Source: Haliclystus octoradiatus
Taxonomy: Eukaryota > Cnidaria > Staurozoa > Stauromedusae > Haliclystidae
Reading direction: 5' to 3'
NCBI GenBank assembly: GCA_916610825.1
Contig: OU744448.1
Location: 22,795,032-22,859,031 of the forward strand
DNA length: 64,000 nt
Under the pieces are notes generated by a model. The model searched no databases. It was not told the origin of the DNA and saw only the letters and a program-made list of their open reading frames with translations. Each line of letters starts with the position of its first letter. The first letter of the stretch is position 1. Both the position numbers and the translations under genes were made by a program. Positions 1 through 9,761 of this stretch are shown one piece after another.

Positions 1-187
1 TGTATTTGATAACGTGTATGATGTGAATATTTTTTAATATTGAATTCAGGTCCAATTTACGCATTTCAAAAAAAGTCGTATTCAGCTGGCTATTAAGTCG
101 AATTGTCGTTTGCCCACGCATCCAACAACGTTCGACTTTTGCATACGACAAAGTCGAACCAACAAAGTTAGATCGTTTGCTCAGGCC

Positions 188-440
188 TAATGCATCTGTC
201 GTTTTCAAGTTGAGAAAATATAAAGTTACATATAAGCTATTTATACAAAATATCATGGAAATTTTAATAAAGGCTTAAATTATGTCGGTTTCATCACCCG
301 CTGGCACGAGTATTATTCAGGCATTGAGATATTGAGGTAAAAATTATAATATGTATATGTATATGTATGATATTTTGTATAAATAGCTTATATATGTAAC
401 TTTCTTATTTCTTAACTTGAAAATGGCAGATGTATTAGAT
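188..440. repeat. Imperfect inverted repeat (MITE-like hairpin) in a LYST-like intron
   Basis: The arms at about 188-256 and 366-438 are reverse complements with a few mismatches and indels; the core is TACAAAATATCAT against ATGATATTTTGTA. The spacer is about 110 bases. No clear target duplication was found, so it may be a decayed miniature DNA transposon. It lies upstream of the 612 acceptor. Confidence 0.6.
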
Positions 441-611
441 GTCGAAGCGTCGTTCGAATTAATAGAAAACAATTACGGTTGCCCTTGACCTTTACGCCTA
501 CAATTTGGCTTTACATTTTGTCTAACGAATGTATATACCTTGAAAAAACTATTGACCTACTATGTCTGCATTCGTATACTATTTGTGTTTTGTGTATTAC
601 TCTTTACTTAG

Positions 612-1130
612 AGATTGGAAGTTGTTTAAATCTGTGGACAGTCAATGCACGATTTGTTGGCTCTGTTAATACTGACTGGCCTATTAATTGCCTTGATTTC
701 TCGTGTGCCGTTGAAGGCTCAGCTGTTAATGTTATTGCTGCTGGCATGCATAATGGATCCATCAGGTTTGATTTGAATCTTTTTTACCAACAAGAATTGA
801 TCCCCACTTGTCAAGACGATGATGTATAATAAGGGATTTTAGACCCACGAGTTCCCTAACAACAAGCGAGAAATCCATATCGTGAACGAGGCCGCATCAA
901 AAACTGTTCTTTTATAATATGCTCTACATAAGTGATTATAAGTATTACATAATCTTTATATTCTGTATTTGGCTATATATCATTCATTATTATATAATTA
1001 TCAGTGGTATAAAGAGATTTCCGTCACTGAGAAAAGCCATATATTCGAGAAAGTTGTTATTTTCACTGTAAAAACCAATCAGTGAACTCCATTTATTGCC
1101 CTAGCAACAAATTTCTTTTGATTTTACTAG

Positions 1131-1161
<31 letters not shown>

Positions 1162-1860
1162 CAAAAGGACTTCAATACAACTTTGCGCTCGTAGAGCCTC
1201 GTTTGTGAGATATCGCTTTGAACACTCGTAAAATAAATCCCATCCCATCTCCGCGCGCCCATGAAATACTATCTATATATTATCAAATATACTAATCAAA
1301 TCACATCAAAATAATGATATTGGCTGTTTGTTTTCTAGACTGTGGAGCACGTGGAATCTAATGCCTGTGACTGAGTTGTCATGGAAACATACCAATCCAA
1401 TCACATGGTATGTCCATATTAATTATTGATATTACCAATGTTGACGGTAATAATGATACAAATTGAAACCGAGCAGGATGCAGGAATACTGCGCAAGTAT
1501 CACTTTTAACTCAGTGAACTCCCATTTGAAGCATGATAGCGTGGATTTGATTTCTTATCCCTTTTCTGACGCCCGATTTTGGAAATATCCCATTACTAGA
1601 GTGTATATATAATCCTGGCCTGCTTTGTTGTAGAAAATATGTGTTTGCCTTTTCTGGTAAGTAAATGGTCTATTTCTCATTTTAGTGTTACGTTCTCTCT
1701 ATGGGATCCAATGCATTTGTTCACATGTGATTCAGAAGGCAATTTACTTCTGTGGGCACCATCATCATTAAGTCTCAACAAATCACCAACATTTGTATAT
1801 TTTGCATCGGAAAAAGCTAAAAGAAATCGTAAACGAAGCAGTGTTTTGGATCATTTTTGA
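612..1860 (+). CDS. LYST-like: LYST-like BEACH/WD40 protein, last three coding exons
   Basis: Three exons join in phase: 612-765, 1339-1407 and 1686-1860, giving the last 131 residues of a larger protein whose upstream exons lie before the window. Introns have GT-AG ends (acceptors ending at 611, 1338 and 1685; donors at 766 and 1408). The peptide is a run of WD40 blades: NLWTVNARFVGSVNT, NVIAAGMHNGSIRLWSTWN, then a final blade ending in GNLLLWA. From memory this order and wording match the C-terminal WD40 region of LYST (lysosomal trafficking regulator), a BEACH-domain scaffold acting on lysosome-related organelles in the cytoplasm. As in LYST, the protein ends shortly after the last blade. 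NBEAL or WDFY family members are the alternatives, but the LWSTW motif favours LYST. The second intron is short and the genomic stop is TGA at 1858-1860. Confidence 0.8.
1134..1161. repeat. (TA)n microsatellite
   Basis: An uninterrupted TA dinucleotide run of about 28 bases lies in the intron between the first two LYST-like exons seen here. Confidence 0.9.
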
Positions 1861-1882
1861 TAATCAAGATTTTGGTGAAATT

Positions 1883-1888
1883 AATAAA
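1883..1888 (+). promoter_or_regulatory. Possible poly(A) signal of the LYST-like gene
   Basis: A canonical AATAAA lies 22 bases after the LYST-like stop codon, in AT-rich DNA. A second AATAAA follows about 45 bases later. Which of them is used cannot be told from sequence. Confidence 0.35.
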
Positions 1889-2947
1889 ATTCCACTAGAT
1901 TTTCTAGAATTCGAATAGAATAATTTAATAAATTTCTCATACATTTGCAACAATTACATTTTTGATATGGTTTTGATAAAAAAATACATTGATATATATA
2001 TATCTTCTCTATATAAATATAAATATATATATAATGTAATATGGAAAAATACAATATATTTCATAATGTACACAAAATCTATATATCTATTTAGTTAATT
2101 CAAAACATATTTTATATTATGAAATTTTCATTTAAAAATATAATAATTAAATGTTGATTCATGAAATGTGCTTCGTCTTTATAACCATCACCGACTGATC
2201 ATGTTATGCTGGTAGGCTACTTATCTTGGCCTTATATTGTAATATACATTAGCATAAAGCACGGGCAAAATGCTGGCTTCATTTGACATCCCAGCCAGCT
2301 TTTTGCAAGCATTTACACAACATTGAGCGAAATTTTCATCAAATGCTGGCAAAATAATGCTTCATTTTGTCACCACAGCCAACAAATTTAAAAAATTACG
2401 GCGTTGGATTTGTTCGGCTGGCATTTATACCGTAAAGTTTCACGAGAACTGGAAGAGATACCCGTTAAACCTTTAGAAGTTTCTGAGATTATGACGGTGT
2501 TTTAAGATGCAAACTCTGCTTCTCAAAAATTCCGGTGTCTGTGAAGTGAATAGCTCACTCCATCAGACGTCTGACCTTCATATAATTATATTTATACATA
2601 TAATATATATTTTTGTCCAACGGGCAGGTGTATTGAAAAAGGAGTGGACAATTATAAATATTACCTGTAATCAACAATTGACTAATATGTTAAGATTACA
2701 GTTTCTAGAACCGTGAATGGTAAATATACTTTCTTCATAATGATAGCTATGGTTTTACATAGAATCTACGTCCAAACAGAATTGATTACAGTATATGAAT
2801 TATGTACGATTTAATGTTATTTCGTGGTACAGTATATGGACTGCACCTGGTTTCTTTAATCGCAGCTGTAGCTCTTTGAAGTCTCACTTATGACTTCTTA
2901 GCAAAGGGACTTATTACATGTAAGTTAAAGCTTGATAGTAGTTCTCT
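1889..2947. other. Gene-free AT-rich stretch
   Basis: No coding signal, RNA gene or repeat structure is recognised. The stretch is very AT-rich with short TA runs around 1990-2035. Short open frames here have no recognisable domain. Confidence 0.5.
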
Positions 2948-3118
2948 GCTGTCACGGTCCCAAGCTAAGAAGTCACCCATCCAATGACAAATGAGAATAA
3001 CCATTTGTGGCACCATTCCCTTGATGTTGCTAGAGCTGCTCACGCTGTAAAGACTGACTAGACATGCATGCATGTGCACATATCACCTATGACTTCTTGG
3101 CTTGGGACCATGACAGTC
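2948..3118. repeat. Short inverted repeat
   Basis: About 28 bases near 2948-2976 (containing GGTCCCAAGCTAAGAAGTCA) recur as a reverse complement near 3088-3118 with two or three mismatches, and part of the motif (GACTTCTTAGC) also occurs at 2892. It looks like the remains of a small foldback element. Confidence 0.5.
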
Positions 3119-3159
3119 TAAGTTTTTATTTTATTTAAAAAAATAGCTCCGCTACGCTC

Positions 3160-3432
3160 GGACTCATGGTGAATAATATAATAATTAAAATAAACGAATT
3201 GAAATCAAATTCAATAGAATATCAAATCAATCAAATCATCATGCAAAGAAAAATCAAATCAAATCAAGTTCAAAAAAGTAAATCAATCCAATCGAATGAT
3301 ATAAAAATCAGATCAAATAAAAAAATCAACTTCAATCAAATAAAATAAATTATAACAATATCCAAATAATATAATAATATAAAGAAAAATATATCCAAAT
3401 AATAAATCAAAGAAAAAAGAAAAAAGAAAGAA
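3160..3432. repeat. AAATC-rich low-complexity tract
   Basis: Irregular repeats of AAATC/AATCA type followed by A-rich DNA. The open frame running through it is lysine, asparagine and isoleucine repeats and is not a gene. On the minus strand it directly follows the tRNA-like sequence at 3440-3510, as the tail of a tRNA-derived SINE would. Confidence 0.55.
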
Positions 3433-3439
3433 AACGTTA

Positions 3440-3510
3440 TGCAGACCGAAGGGATTGAACTGAAGACCCCGCACGCCTAATGCAAACGCTTCACCACTAG
3501 ACCATACCAA
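3440..3510 (-). tRNA. tRNA-Pro-like sequence, probably pseudogene or SINE head
   Basis: Read on the minus strand it has an A box like TGGTCTAGTGG and a B box like AGTTCAATCCC at normal spacing. The anticodon arm folds (TTGCA against TGCGG) with a seven-base loop TTAGGCG, whose anticodon AGG would specify proline. The T stem does not pair properly and no clean acceptor stem is visible. A TTTT pol III terminator follows within ten bases. It is therefore a degenerate tRNA gene or the head of a tRNA-derived SINE, not a confident functional tRNA. Confidence 0.4.
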
Positions 3511-3726
3511 GATGAAGTGATGTAGTGATTTTCACTACTTATAATACAGGTGTGAGTTGTAAATGACGTGCGAAATTGTCTCTTCTTAAGGTGATGTCGC
3601 AGCAGAATTAAAACATTTTATTAAACCAAATAAAACCATGACGCCTGGCTTAGCAGTTTGATGTAATAAATAACTTCAGAAAACAATACAAACAATAAAT
3701 ATATAATACTGTCTTGTCTAAGCCCC

Positions 3727-3931
3727 TGTAGTAGGCATATCAATAACGACAGAACGATTCATGTTATTCTGTTTATTGATATCTGTAAAAATATATAACT
3801 GCCTCTTAGCTTAAGCTTACATCGACTGACCTCAATCAACTTGGTCAGCTATAATTACATTATATGTGTTAATTAATTGTTATACGAGGCTAATGTACTA
3901 ATATGGAAACGAGGCTGTTTCCAGCACTACA
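3727..3931 (-). repeat. 3' LTR of the CsRn1-like element
   Basis: 205 bp, terminal TGTAGT/ACTACA inverted hexamers, apparently identical to 8361-8565. The sequence just inside it is only weakly purine-rich, so the polypurine tract is not obvious. Confidence 0.95.
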
Positions 3932-4083
3932 TGTGTCCGCCCAACAAAGACGGAGTCATAATCAACTTCGTTATGAATTATATGTTTGTAAAATAGAATA
4001 AAAGTACATCATTAACACTAAGGCATTGTAAAAAGTATAACATTTTATTTTAGTAAGAAAGAATCGATGTTTATCAATTAAAG

Positions 4084-7000
4084 TTATCTATCTATGCTTG
4101 TGCAGACTATGCAGTCAAAATGTATATATATTTTTTTTTCAGCTAATAAGTAATGATAATCCGGAGAAAGGTTAAATTTAAGAGTTCGTCCAGATCTAGA
4201 TGTTTTCCGAAGCAAAGAACTAGTATTTGTTGTAATAGAAGGTATATTGTGTAATCCTGATTGGTTTGGCGAGTTTTTGTCATCCACAGTCGACAACAAA
4301 GGCGCCGATGACGCCGATGCCGAAGATAGTGACGGAGATGTATCGGAGTTCAACAACTTTGATCGCGCCAAAGACGCCGTCAAAGGAGTTGAACTCTCGT
4401 ACACTGGCTTCAATCGATCAACTGAGATTGTATCAGATGTGGTACCTTTCTTGATTGTAAAATATTTCGAAGTTCTTTTGAGGACTTCATAAGGTCCTGT
4501 ATAAGGCGCTTCCAACGGTCTTTTTGGTCGATCAACACGTACCCAAACTTGGCGACAGGTGCTTAAATCCTTGGGCACAAAAGACGAAACTGATTGATGT
4601 GCTGGTGGTTTGAAACGTACCGTTCTAAAATGTTCTTGTAAGGTCTGTAACAGATGACGTGAAGATAAGAGCTCTTTGTCTTCTATACAAGCACGAGGAA
4701 CCAAAGGCTTCAAGCCAGTTAATAGTTCAAACGGTGATATACCATCTAAATCCGGCCAAATACGTAATGCTAATAACGTAGACGGAAGACCATCAACCCA
4801 ATCTTGTCCCAATGTTCTAATAATCGTCTTCATTGTTCTATGCATACGCTCGACCAGACCATTCGTCTGTGGATGATAGGCAGTTGTCCGAATCTTTAGG
4901 AAGCCTATCAGTTTGGCAATCTCACTAATTAGTTCACTCTCAAACTCAGATCCACGATCTGTAATTACATATTGCGGGGCAGAATACCTGGCTACCCACT
5001 CCCTAACGAATGCCTCTGCCACCGTTGGTGCGGTGTGATCTATTATTGGAATTATTTCTACCCAACGAGTGAAACGATCAATTATGGTTAATAAGTAGCG
5101 GCAATTAGTGGATTGGTGAGTTAGTGATGAAACAGAAGGGGGGACAAAAACAATATCTAAATGAACAGTTTGTAGTCTTTCGCAAGGAATATCGTATGGC
5201 AAAGAGGGAGTTTTTGTGTGTCGTGTTACCTTTTGACGCTGGCACGCTTCGCACTGCTGCACCCATTCAGATATCACTTTTTTCATTTTAGGCCAAAAAT
5301 AACGGTCACAAATAAAACGACAAGTCGCTGCTCGGCCGTAATGGCCAATGCCGTGAATATTTGCAAAAACTTTCGGACGCAATTCTGTGGGAACAAATGG
5401 GCGAGGTGTAGGAAATGAAAGGTCACACCATAATTTACCCTCTGGAAATTGTACTTCGGATAGTCCTGCAGTCGGAACAGTGTATTTATTTTGAGCCTGT
5501 ACAAGATCAGACAATGAAACAAAACTGAGGGTGATAGAATTGACAGAATCAGAAGTGGGATTTTTGACAATGTCACGCGAAAGTGTATCAGCGACTATGT
5601 TTAAATGTCCTGGTACATGAATAATGTCGTCAACAAATTCCGAAAGAAAACTAAATTGCCGAGTTTGGCGAGGTGAACGAGATGAATTAGGAGTGGTTGA
5701 TTTAAATGCAGCAGCAATGGGCTTGTGATCCGTAAATACAGTTATTTTAGTACCCTCGATGATAGTACGAAAACGTTTGATCGCTGCAAAAATAGAAAGC
5801 AGTTCCCTATCAAAAGTGGAATATTTTTGTTATGTCTGAGGCAATTGTCTAGAGTAAAATGCTAGCGGTGCTTTTTGTCCGTTGTGCTCATGCAAAACTG
5901 CACCTATTGCGTGGCCTGAAGCATCGGTTGTGACAGAATAAGAAGAACACTGCGGATTAGGATGGCAAAGTGTTACACAGTGATTGATTGCATTTTTAAG
6001 ATAGACAAACGCGGTTTCATGTTTATCAAGCCAAACAAACGGTTCAACTGGTTTTTCTTTGCGTTGATTTTTCGAAGGCGGTTGAGTTGAACGAGCTAAA
6101 TCTTGGAGAGGACAAACAAAATTAGCATAATCAGGTATAAAACGCCGATAAAATGAAAACATGCCAAGTGAACGACGAAGAGATGCATAATTAGATGGAG
6201 ACGATAAATTTAATAAGTCTTCCTTTGATTTTGTTTTTGGAGAAATACCTGATTTTGAAACTGTAAAACCAAGAAAATCCACTTCAGTAACGCTAAAAAG
6301 ACACTTTGATAAATTAAGACGCAAATTATAAGAAGCAAAACGTTCAAAAATTAATTGCAATCGATGATCATGTTCAGCTTGAGTGGCACCGTAAATTAAA
6401 ACATCATCAATATAAGCGAAAGAGGGAATACCACGCAACACGTCATTGATGAAACGGGAAAAGGTAGCAGCACTATTTTTTAAACCCATTGGCATACACA
6501 AAAAACTGAAAGAACCAAAAGGGGTTGTGACAGTAGTTTTATCAATGTCATCAGCATGTATAGGAATTTGATAATAAGCCTTGGTCAAATCTAACCGGGA
6601 AAAAACAGTAGCTCCGTAAAGTTCATGATGAAATGACTGAATATCCGGTAACGGATAGCGATCCGGTTTTGTGATGCGATTGAGCGCCTGATAATCCCCT
6701 ACAGGTCGAAAAGAGCCGGAATCTGACTTTGGGACGAGATGTAATGGGCTTGCCCAAGCTGAATTTGCAGGACGAATAATGCCAGCTGCCAAAAATTTTT
6801 CAAATTCAGCGCGTGCTATGCTAAGCTTTTGTGGGTGCAAACGTGTAGGCTGACAGAAAGGAGGGCCACCAACAGTTTCAATACGATGAACCACCTGATG
6901 TGGGGGCGTTTGAGAAATTGTGAGTGGTGAAAATAAAATTTGAAATTTGTGAAGTAATTGAGATAATGACTGTGATAAATGTGTAGGAAAATCGAAATGA

Positions 7001-7401
7001 GTTGATTCTAAAGACACTTGACACGAGCGCAGTGGGGTCGAAATAGACGTGTGCGTGTCGGTCAAAGTACTATCAGAACAATTTAATAAAATTTGGTGGC
7101 GAGAAAGAAAATCTATACCCAATATTGGCTGTGTTACATCAGCGATGACAAATTCATGTTGGAAACGACGATGTAATTTTGGAAGACTGATTTCAGTTCT
7201 CAATTCACCGAAAACAGAAATACTTTTACCAGAAGCAGAAATGAGTGACAATATTGAGGATGACACTGGGAGTTTACTTTGTTTGACGATAGACGTGGGT
7301 ACAAGTGAAACAGCCGAACCAGTATCAATTAAAAATGCCATAGAAGGTAAAAACGGAACATTACCGGTAATAAATAACAAAGAACCACGTTGAGAATTCA
7401 C
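4084..7401 (-). pseudogene. pol: Pol polyprotein (PR-RT-RH-IN) with one in-frame stop
   Basis: This is one reading frame with a single TAA at 5830-5832. Before the stop are an aspartic protease (LIDTGSAVSLVP), reverse transcriptase with the catalytic box FAYIDD at 6403-6420 and the start of RNase H (TTDASGHAIGAVL). After it come the rest of RNase H, the integrase zinc finger (H-x3-H, C-x2-C in CEAC), the integrase core with aspartates in LDIV and ITDRG and glutamate in GLVERMH, and a C-terminal GPY/F-type module (GPYEVLKR). No other stop lies between 5829 and 4084. The frame enters from upstream of 7401, where it overlaps gag in the -1 frame. The products would copy the element RNA and insert the cDNA. 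The stop inside RNase H should prevent a full-length product unless it is suppressed or a sequencing error. Confidence 0.9.
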
Positions 7402-7415
7402 ACCCCCAACGTGGC

Positions 7416-8396
7416 TTAACGGTTTTCCGGAACCGGAGAAGTAGAACGTGACTGTGCTGGAGAATTTCGAGTGGTACGAGTAGAAACGTGACTGGGTTTA
7501 GTAGCAGGCCATTGACACCACGCTTTGCATGATCTTGCGTCGCCAGCGTAAAAAATGTGAGCACGACAAATTTGTGGAGGTTGGTTTTGGTGAAAAGCCT
7601 TTACAACATACAATTCATTAGAGTTATTATTGAAATTGTTAGAATTAGAATAATTGGGTTTGCTATTAGTGCGACGGTTAACATTACTAACTTCAATAGC
7701 AGATTCATCAGATGTACTAGCTATAACCTGAACTGAGGGAATAGAATCTACTTTAGTAGCACCCCAAACGGTATCAGCAATCGTCAAGAATTGGTCGGAA
7801 GGCAAATGTAAATGTCCTAAGAGAAGATCACGGACCTTAGTGGGCAGAGCATTCATTAGGCGGTGATGAACCAGGTTTTCATGGGCAGGGATACCAGACA
7901 TTGAAAAGGCTTTCTTAATTTTTAAAGCACAAACACTTGGTTTAAGACCGTCAAGAGATACCTCACCTAATGCTTCCTCAAGGCGTTGTTGTTCAGTCTT
8001 CTGAAAAAGTTGTATTGTTTTTATCTTGATATCAGTATAGGGCGTAGCAGAGGCAAACAGTTCCGGTGTGACTACCAAATGTCCAATGTCTGATGGTAAT
8101 TCAGCTACGATGTATTGGAATCTTGTTAGTTCTTTTATAATCCTTCGTATTCCAAATAAACACTCCACTTGGTAAAACCAAAATACAATTTGTAATCGAT
8201 GAAATGGCGGTAGCTTAATAGTTGCTGTGGAAATTCCAGCAGACGAAATGCGGTCGTCATCTTGAAACGTTTGTATTGGGCGAGGCAGAGGAGTCGACGT
8301 AGTAGATATTGATGTATTCATATTGTGAGAAGGCAACGGGTTATTCTCGGGGTCACCATTTGTAGTAGGCATATCAATAACGACAGAACGATTCAT
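7416..8396 (-). CDS. gag: Gag-like protein of the CsRn1-like element
   Basis: This encodes the capsid/nucleocapsid polyprotein that packages element RNA into cytoplasmic particles. The frame has 326 residues from an ATG at 8394-8396 inside the LTR; ATGs at 8370-8372 (still in the LTR) and 8319-8321 (internal) are also possible, and the last is the more conventional start. Residues from about 60 hold the capsid-like region beginning with LPPF and containing VRDLLLG. Near the C-terminus C-x2-H-x9-C-x3-C (CRAHIFYAGDARSCKAWC) fits the unusual CHCC motif described for CsRn1 Gag instead of a CCHC knuckle. The frame is uninterrupted. Pol lies in the -1 frame relative to gag and overlaps its end, which suggests programmed -1 frameshifting. 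Confidence 0.85.
   Translation of the reverse strand: MNRSVVIDMPTTNGDPENNPLPSHNMNTSISTTSTPLPRPIQTFQDDDRISSAGISTATIKLPPFHRLQIVFWFYQVECLFGIRRIIKELTRFQYIVAELPSDIGHLVVTPELFASATPYTDIKIKTIQLFQKTEQQRLEEALGEVSLDGLKPSVCALKIKKAFSMSGIPAHENLVHHRLMNALPTKVRDLLLGHLHLPSDQFLTIADTVWGATKVDSIPSVQVIASTSDESAIEVSNVNRRTNSKPNYSNSNNFNNNSNELYVVKAFHQNQPPQICRAHIFYAGDARSCKAWCQWPATKPSHVSTRTTRNSPAQSRSTSPVPENR
8347..8358 (-). promoter_or_regulatory. Primer-binding site, tRNA-Trp type
   Basis: On the minus strand TGGTGACCCCGA lies two bases after the 5' LTR. It is complementary to the 3' end TCGGGGTCACCA that I recall for animal tRNA-Trp. CsRn1-clade elements are known for tRNA-Trp priming, which agrees with the protein features. 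The gag frame reads straight through this site. Confidence 0.7.
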
Positions 8397-8565
8397 GTTA
8401 TTCTGTTTATTGATATCTGTAAAAATATATAACTGCCTCTTAGCTTAAGCTTACATCGACTGACCTCAATCAACTTGGTCAGCTATAATTACATTATATG
8501 TGTTAATTAATTGTTATACGAGGCTAATGTACTAATATGGAAACGAGGCTGTTTCCAGCACTACA
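8361..8565 (-). repeat. 5' LTR of the CsRn1-like element
   Basis: 205 bp, same sequence and ends as 3727-3931. The gag reading frame is already open in the last part of this LTR. Confidence 0.95.
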
Positions 8566-9150
8566 CCCCCAACCAAATGATGAATTGTCGGTTCAAAAGT
8601 TCTCATGGTCAAAACACAACAATAATTATCTTCGAAGTTTCACCTAAAATAGTGATGTTACAGAACGATTAAAATCTTTCATTAACCATTTCAAATGACG
8701 AGAAGAAGAAAACAATCATGTGTTCTACCAATGAAGAGATAATCACGATGTAAACTAATCCAGGAGTATTAGAAAAATTTCATTTAAAAATGTAATTGTA
8801 ATCTCGCTAAGCTGTGAGTCGGCCATCATGGCGGGCAATGGAAAAAAATTTTTGTCAAAAAAATTTGGCTAAAAATTTGGAATAATCACACAGCATGCCC
8901 ATTGTAATTTTAACAATAAAATGGTGTTTCTTGCGCAATCGTTTTTTGTTCATCCTTTGTTAGCACGCAAAGCAGTGTGTTGAACGTTATTTCAAAAGAA
9001 CAATAGATTTAGCCAAAAATGAAATGAAATGAAATGAAAACGTTTCCACCATGACAGTATAGACTCAAGGTCACTTACGTAACCATGAGTCAAAAAAGTT
9101 GTTGTGCATGTATGTCTAGCTATCAAGCGTTTTGGTATTAGGACCAAATC
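8566..9150. other. Gene-free flank of the gypsy element
   Basis: No gene is seen. A short (ATGAA)n microsatellite, four units, lies near 9020-9038. Nothing else is recognised. Confidence 0.5.
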
Positions 9151-9198
9151 AATAAGTGTCCCTTGCCAATGATTGGCTGACGCCTATTGTGCCAATAT

Positions 9199-9574
9199 CC
9201 CCGGGGGTAACTCCAAGTGCCGCATTGACGGGGGGGGGGTGCCACTTTGGAAAAATGTGAAGTACCCGAAAAGTCCCAAAAATCCTTCAAAAGCTACCCA
9301 AATAGTTATAAAAAGTCGTGAAAACGCTACCCCAAAAGTGCAGAGAGGGTACTTCCAGATATAGGCTCTATGCGGGGATGTTCCATTTTTATTGGTAAAA
9401 ATTCAAATCCAGTTTTCAGTTTTCAGCCTTCAAATTCTCTAGAAAATCGAAATGGGACCCAAAACGTTTGATATTGTAAAATTTCCTACCCAAAAACTAT
9501 ATTTCTCAGCTGGAATATAGACCCAAAAAAAGTGGCACGTCCCCGTAGAGCAAGAGTATGGGAGTTACCCCCGG
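9199..9574. mobile_element. MITE, G-rich TIR family, copy 1
   Basis: A 376-bp element with terminal inverted repeats CCGGGGGTAACTCC / GGAGTTACCCCCGG and 8-bp target duplication GCCAATAT (9191-9198 and 9575-9582). Copy B (13208-14278) has GCCAATAT once at the same place. The interior repeats TACCC(A)n-type motifs and encodes nothing. The 8-bp duplication fits hAT-type mobilisation, but the terminal sequence is not one I recognise. Related copies are at 49273, 62317 and about 62840. Confidence 0.85.
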
Positions 9575-9761
9575 GCCAATATCGTATTATTATCATGCAT
9601 GAAATATGTAATAACCTGGCAGTTGCTGTGAGAACCGGTCGAGAGTGTAGATGGTTTTGAATGAACAACATCTCCCTCGTTGCTTTAATCGTATTCTTTT
9701 ATCATTAGATGTTATATTTTATTCACTAAGTATATATACTCAATTAAAAGTCGTCCTACTT

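Larger units (their letters stand above)
3727..8565 (-). mobile_element. Ty3/gypsy LTR retrotransposon, CsRn1-like
   Basis: A 4.8-kb element on the minus strand is bounded by two 205-bp LTRs that I read as identical, each running from TGTAGT to ACTACA on the plus strand. It carries gag (7416-8396) and a pol frame (4084-7401) in the order protease, reverse transcriptase, RNase H, integrase. CCCC flanks both ends and may be a target duplication of four bases. The primer-binding site fits tRNA-Trp and the Gag cysteine/histidine motif is non-CCHC; both are reported traits of the CsRn1 clade. LTR identity implies very recent insertion, yet pol has one in-frame stop. Confidence 0.93.

Noticed and set aside
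424-486. Short frame MADVLDVEASFELIENNYG after the right arm of the inverted repeat, possibly a transposase start
   Set aside because: Only 20 codons before a stop, it overlaps the inverted-repeat arm, and no family can be recognised.
3166-3348. 60-residue frame rich in K, N and I
   Set aside because: It is translation of AAATC-type low-complexity DNA.
9173-9364. Open frame of 63 residues
   Set aside because: It lies mostly inside the MITE at 9199-9574 and repeats the MITE's TACCC motifs.
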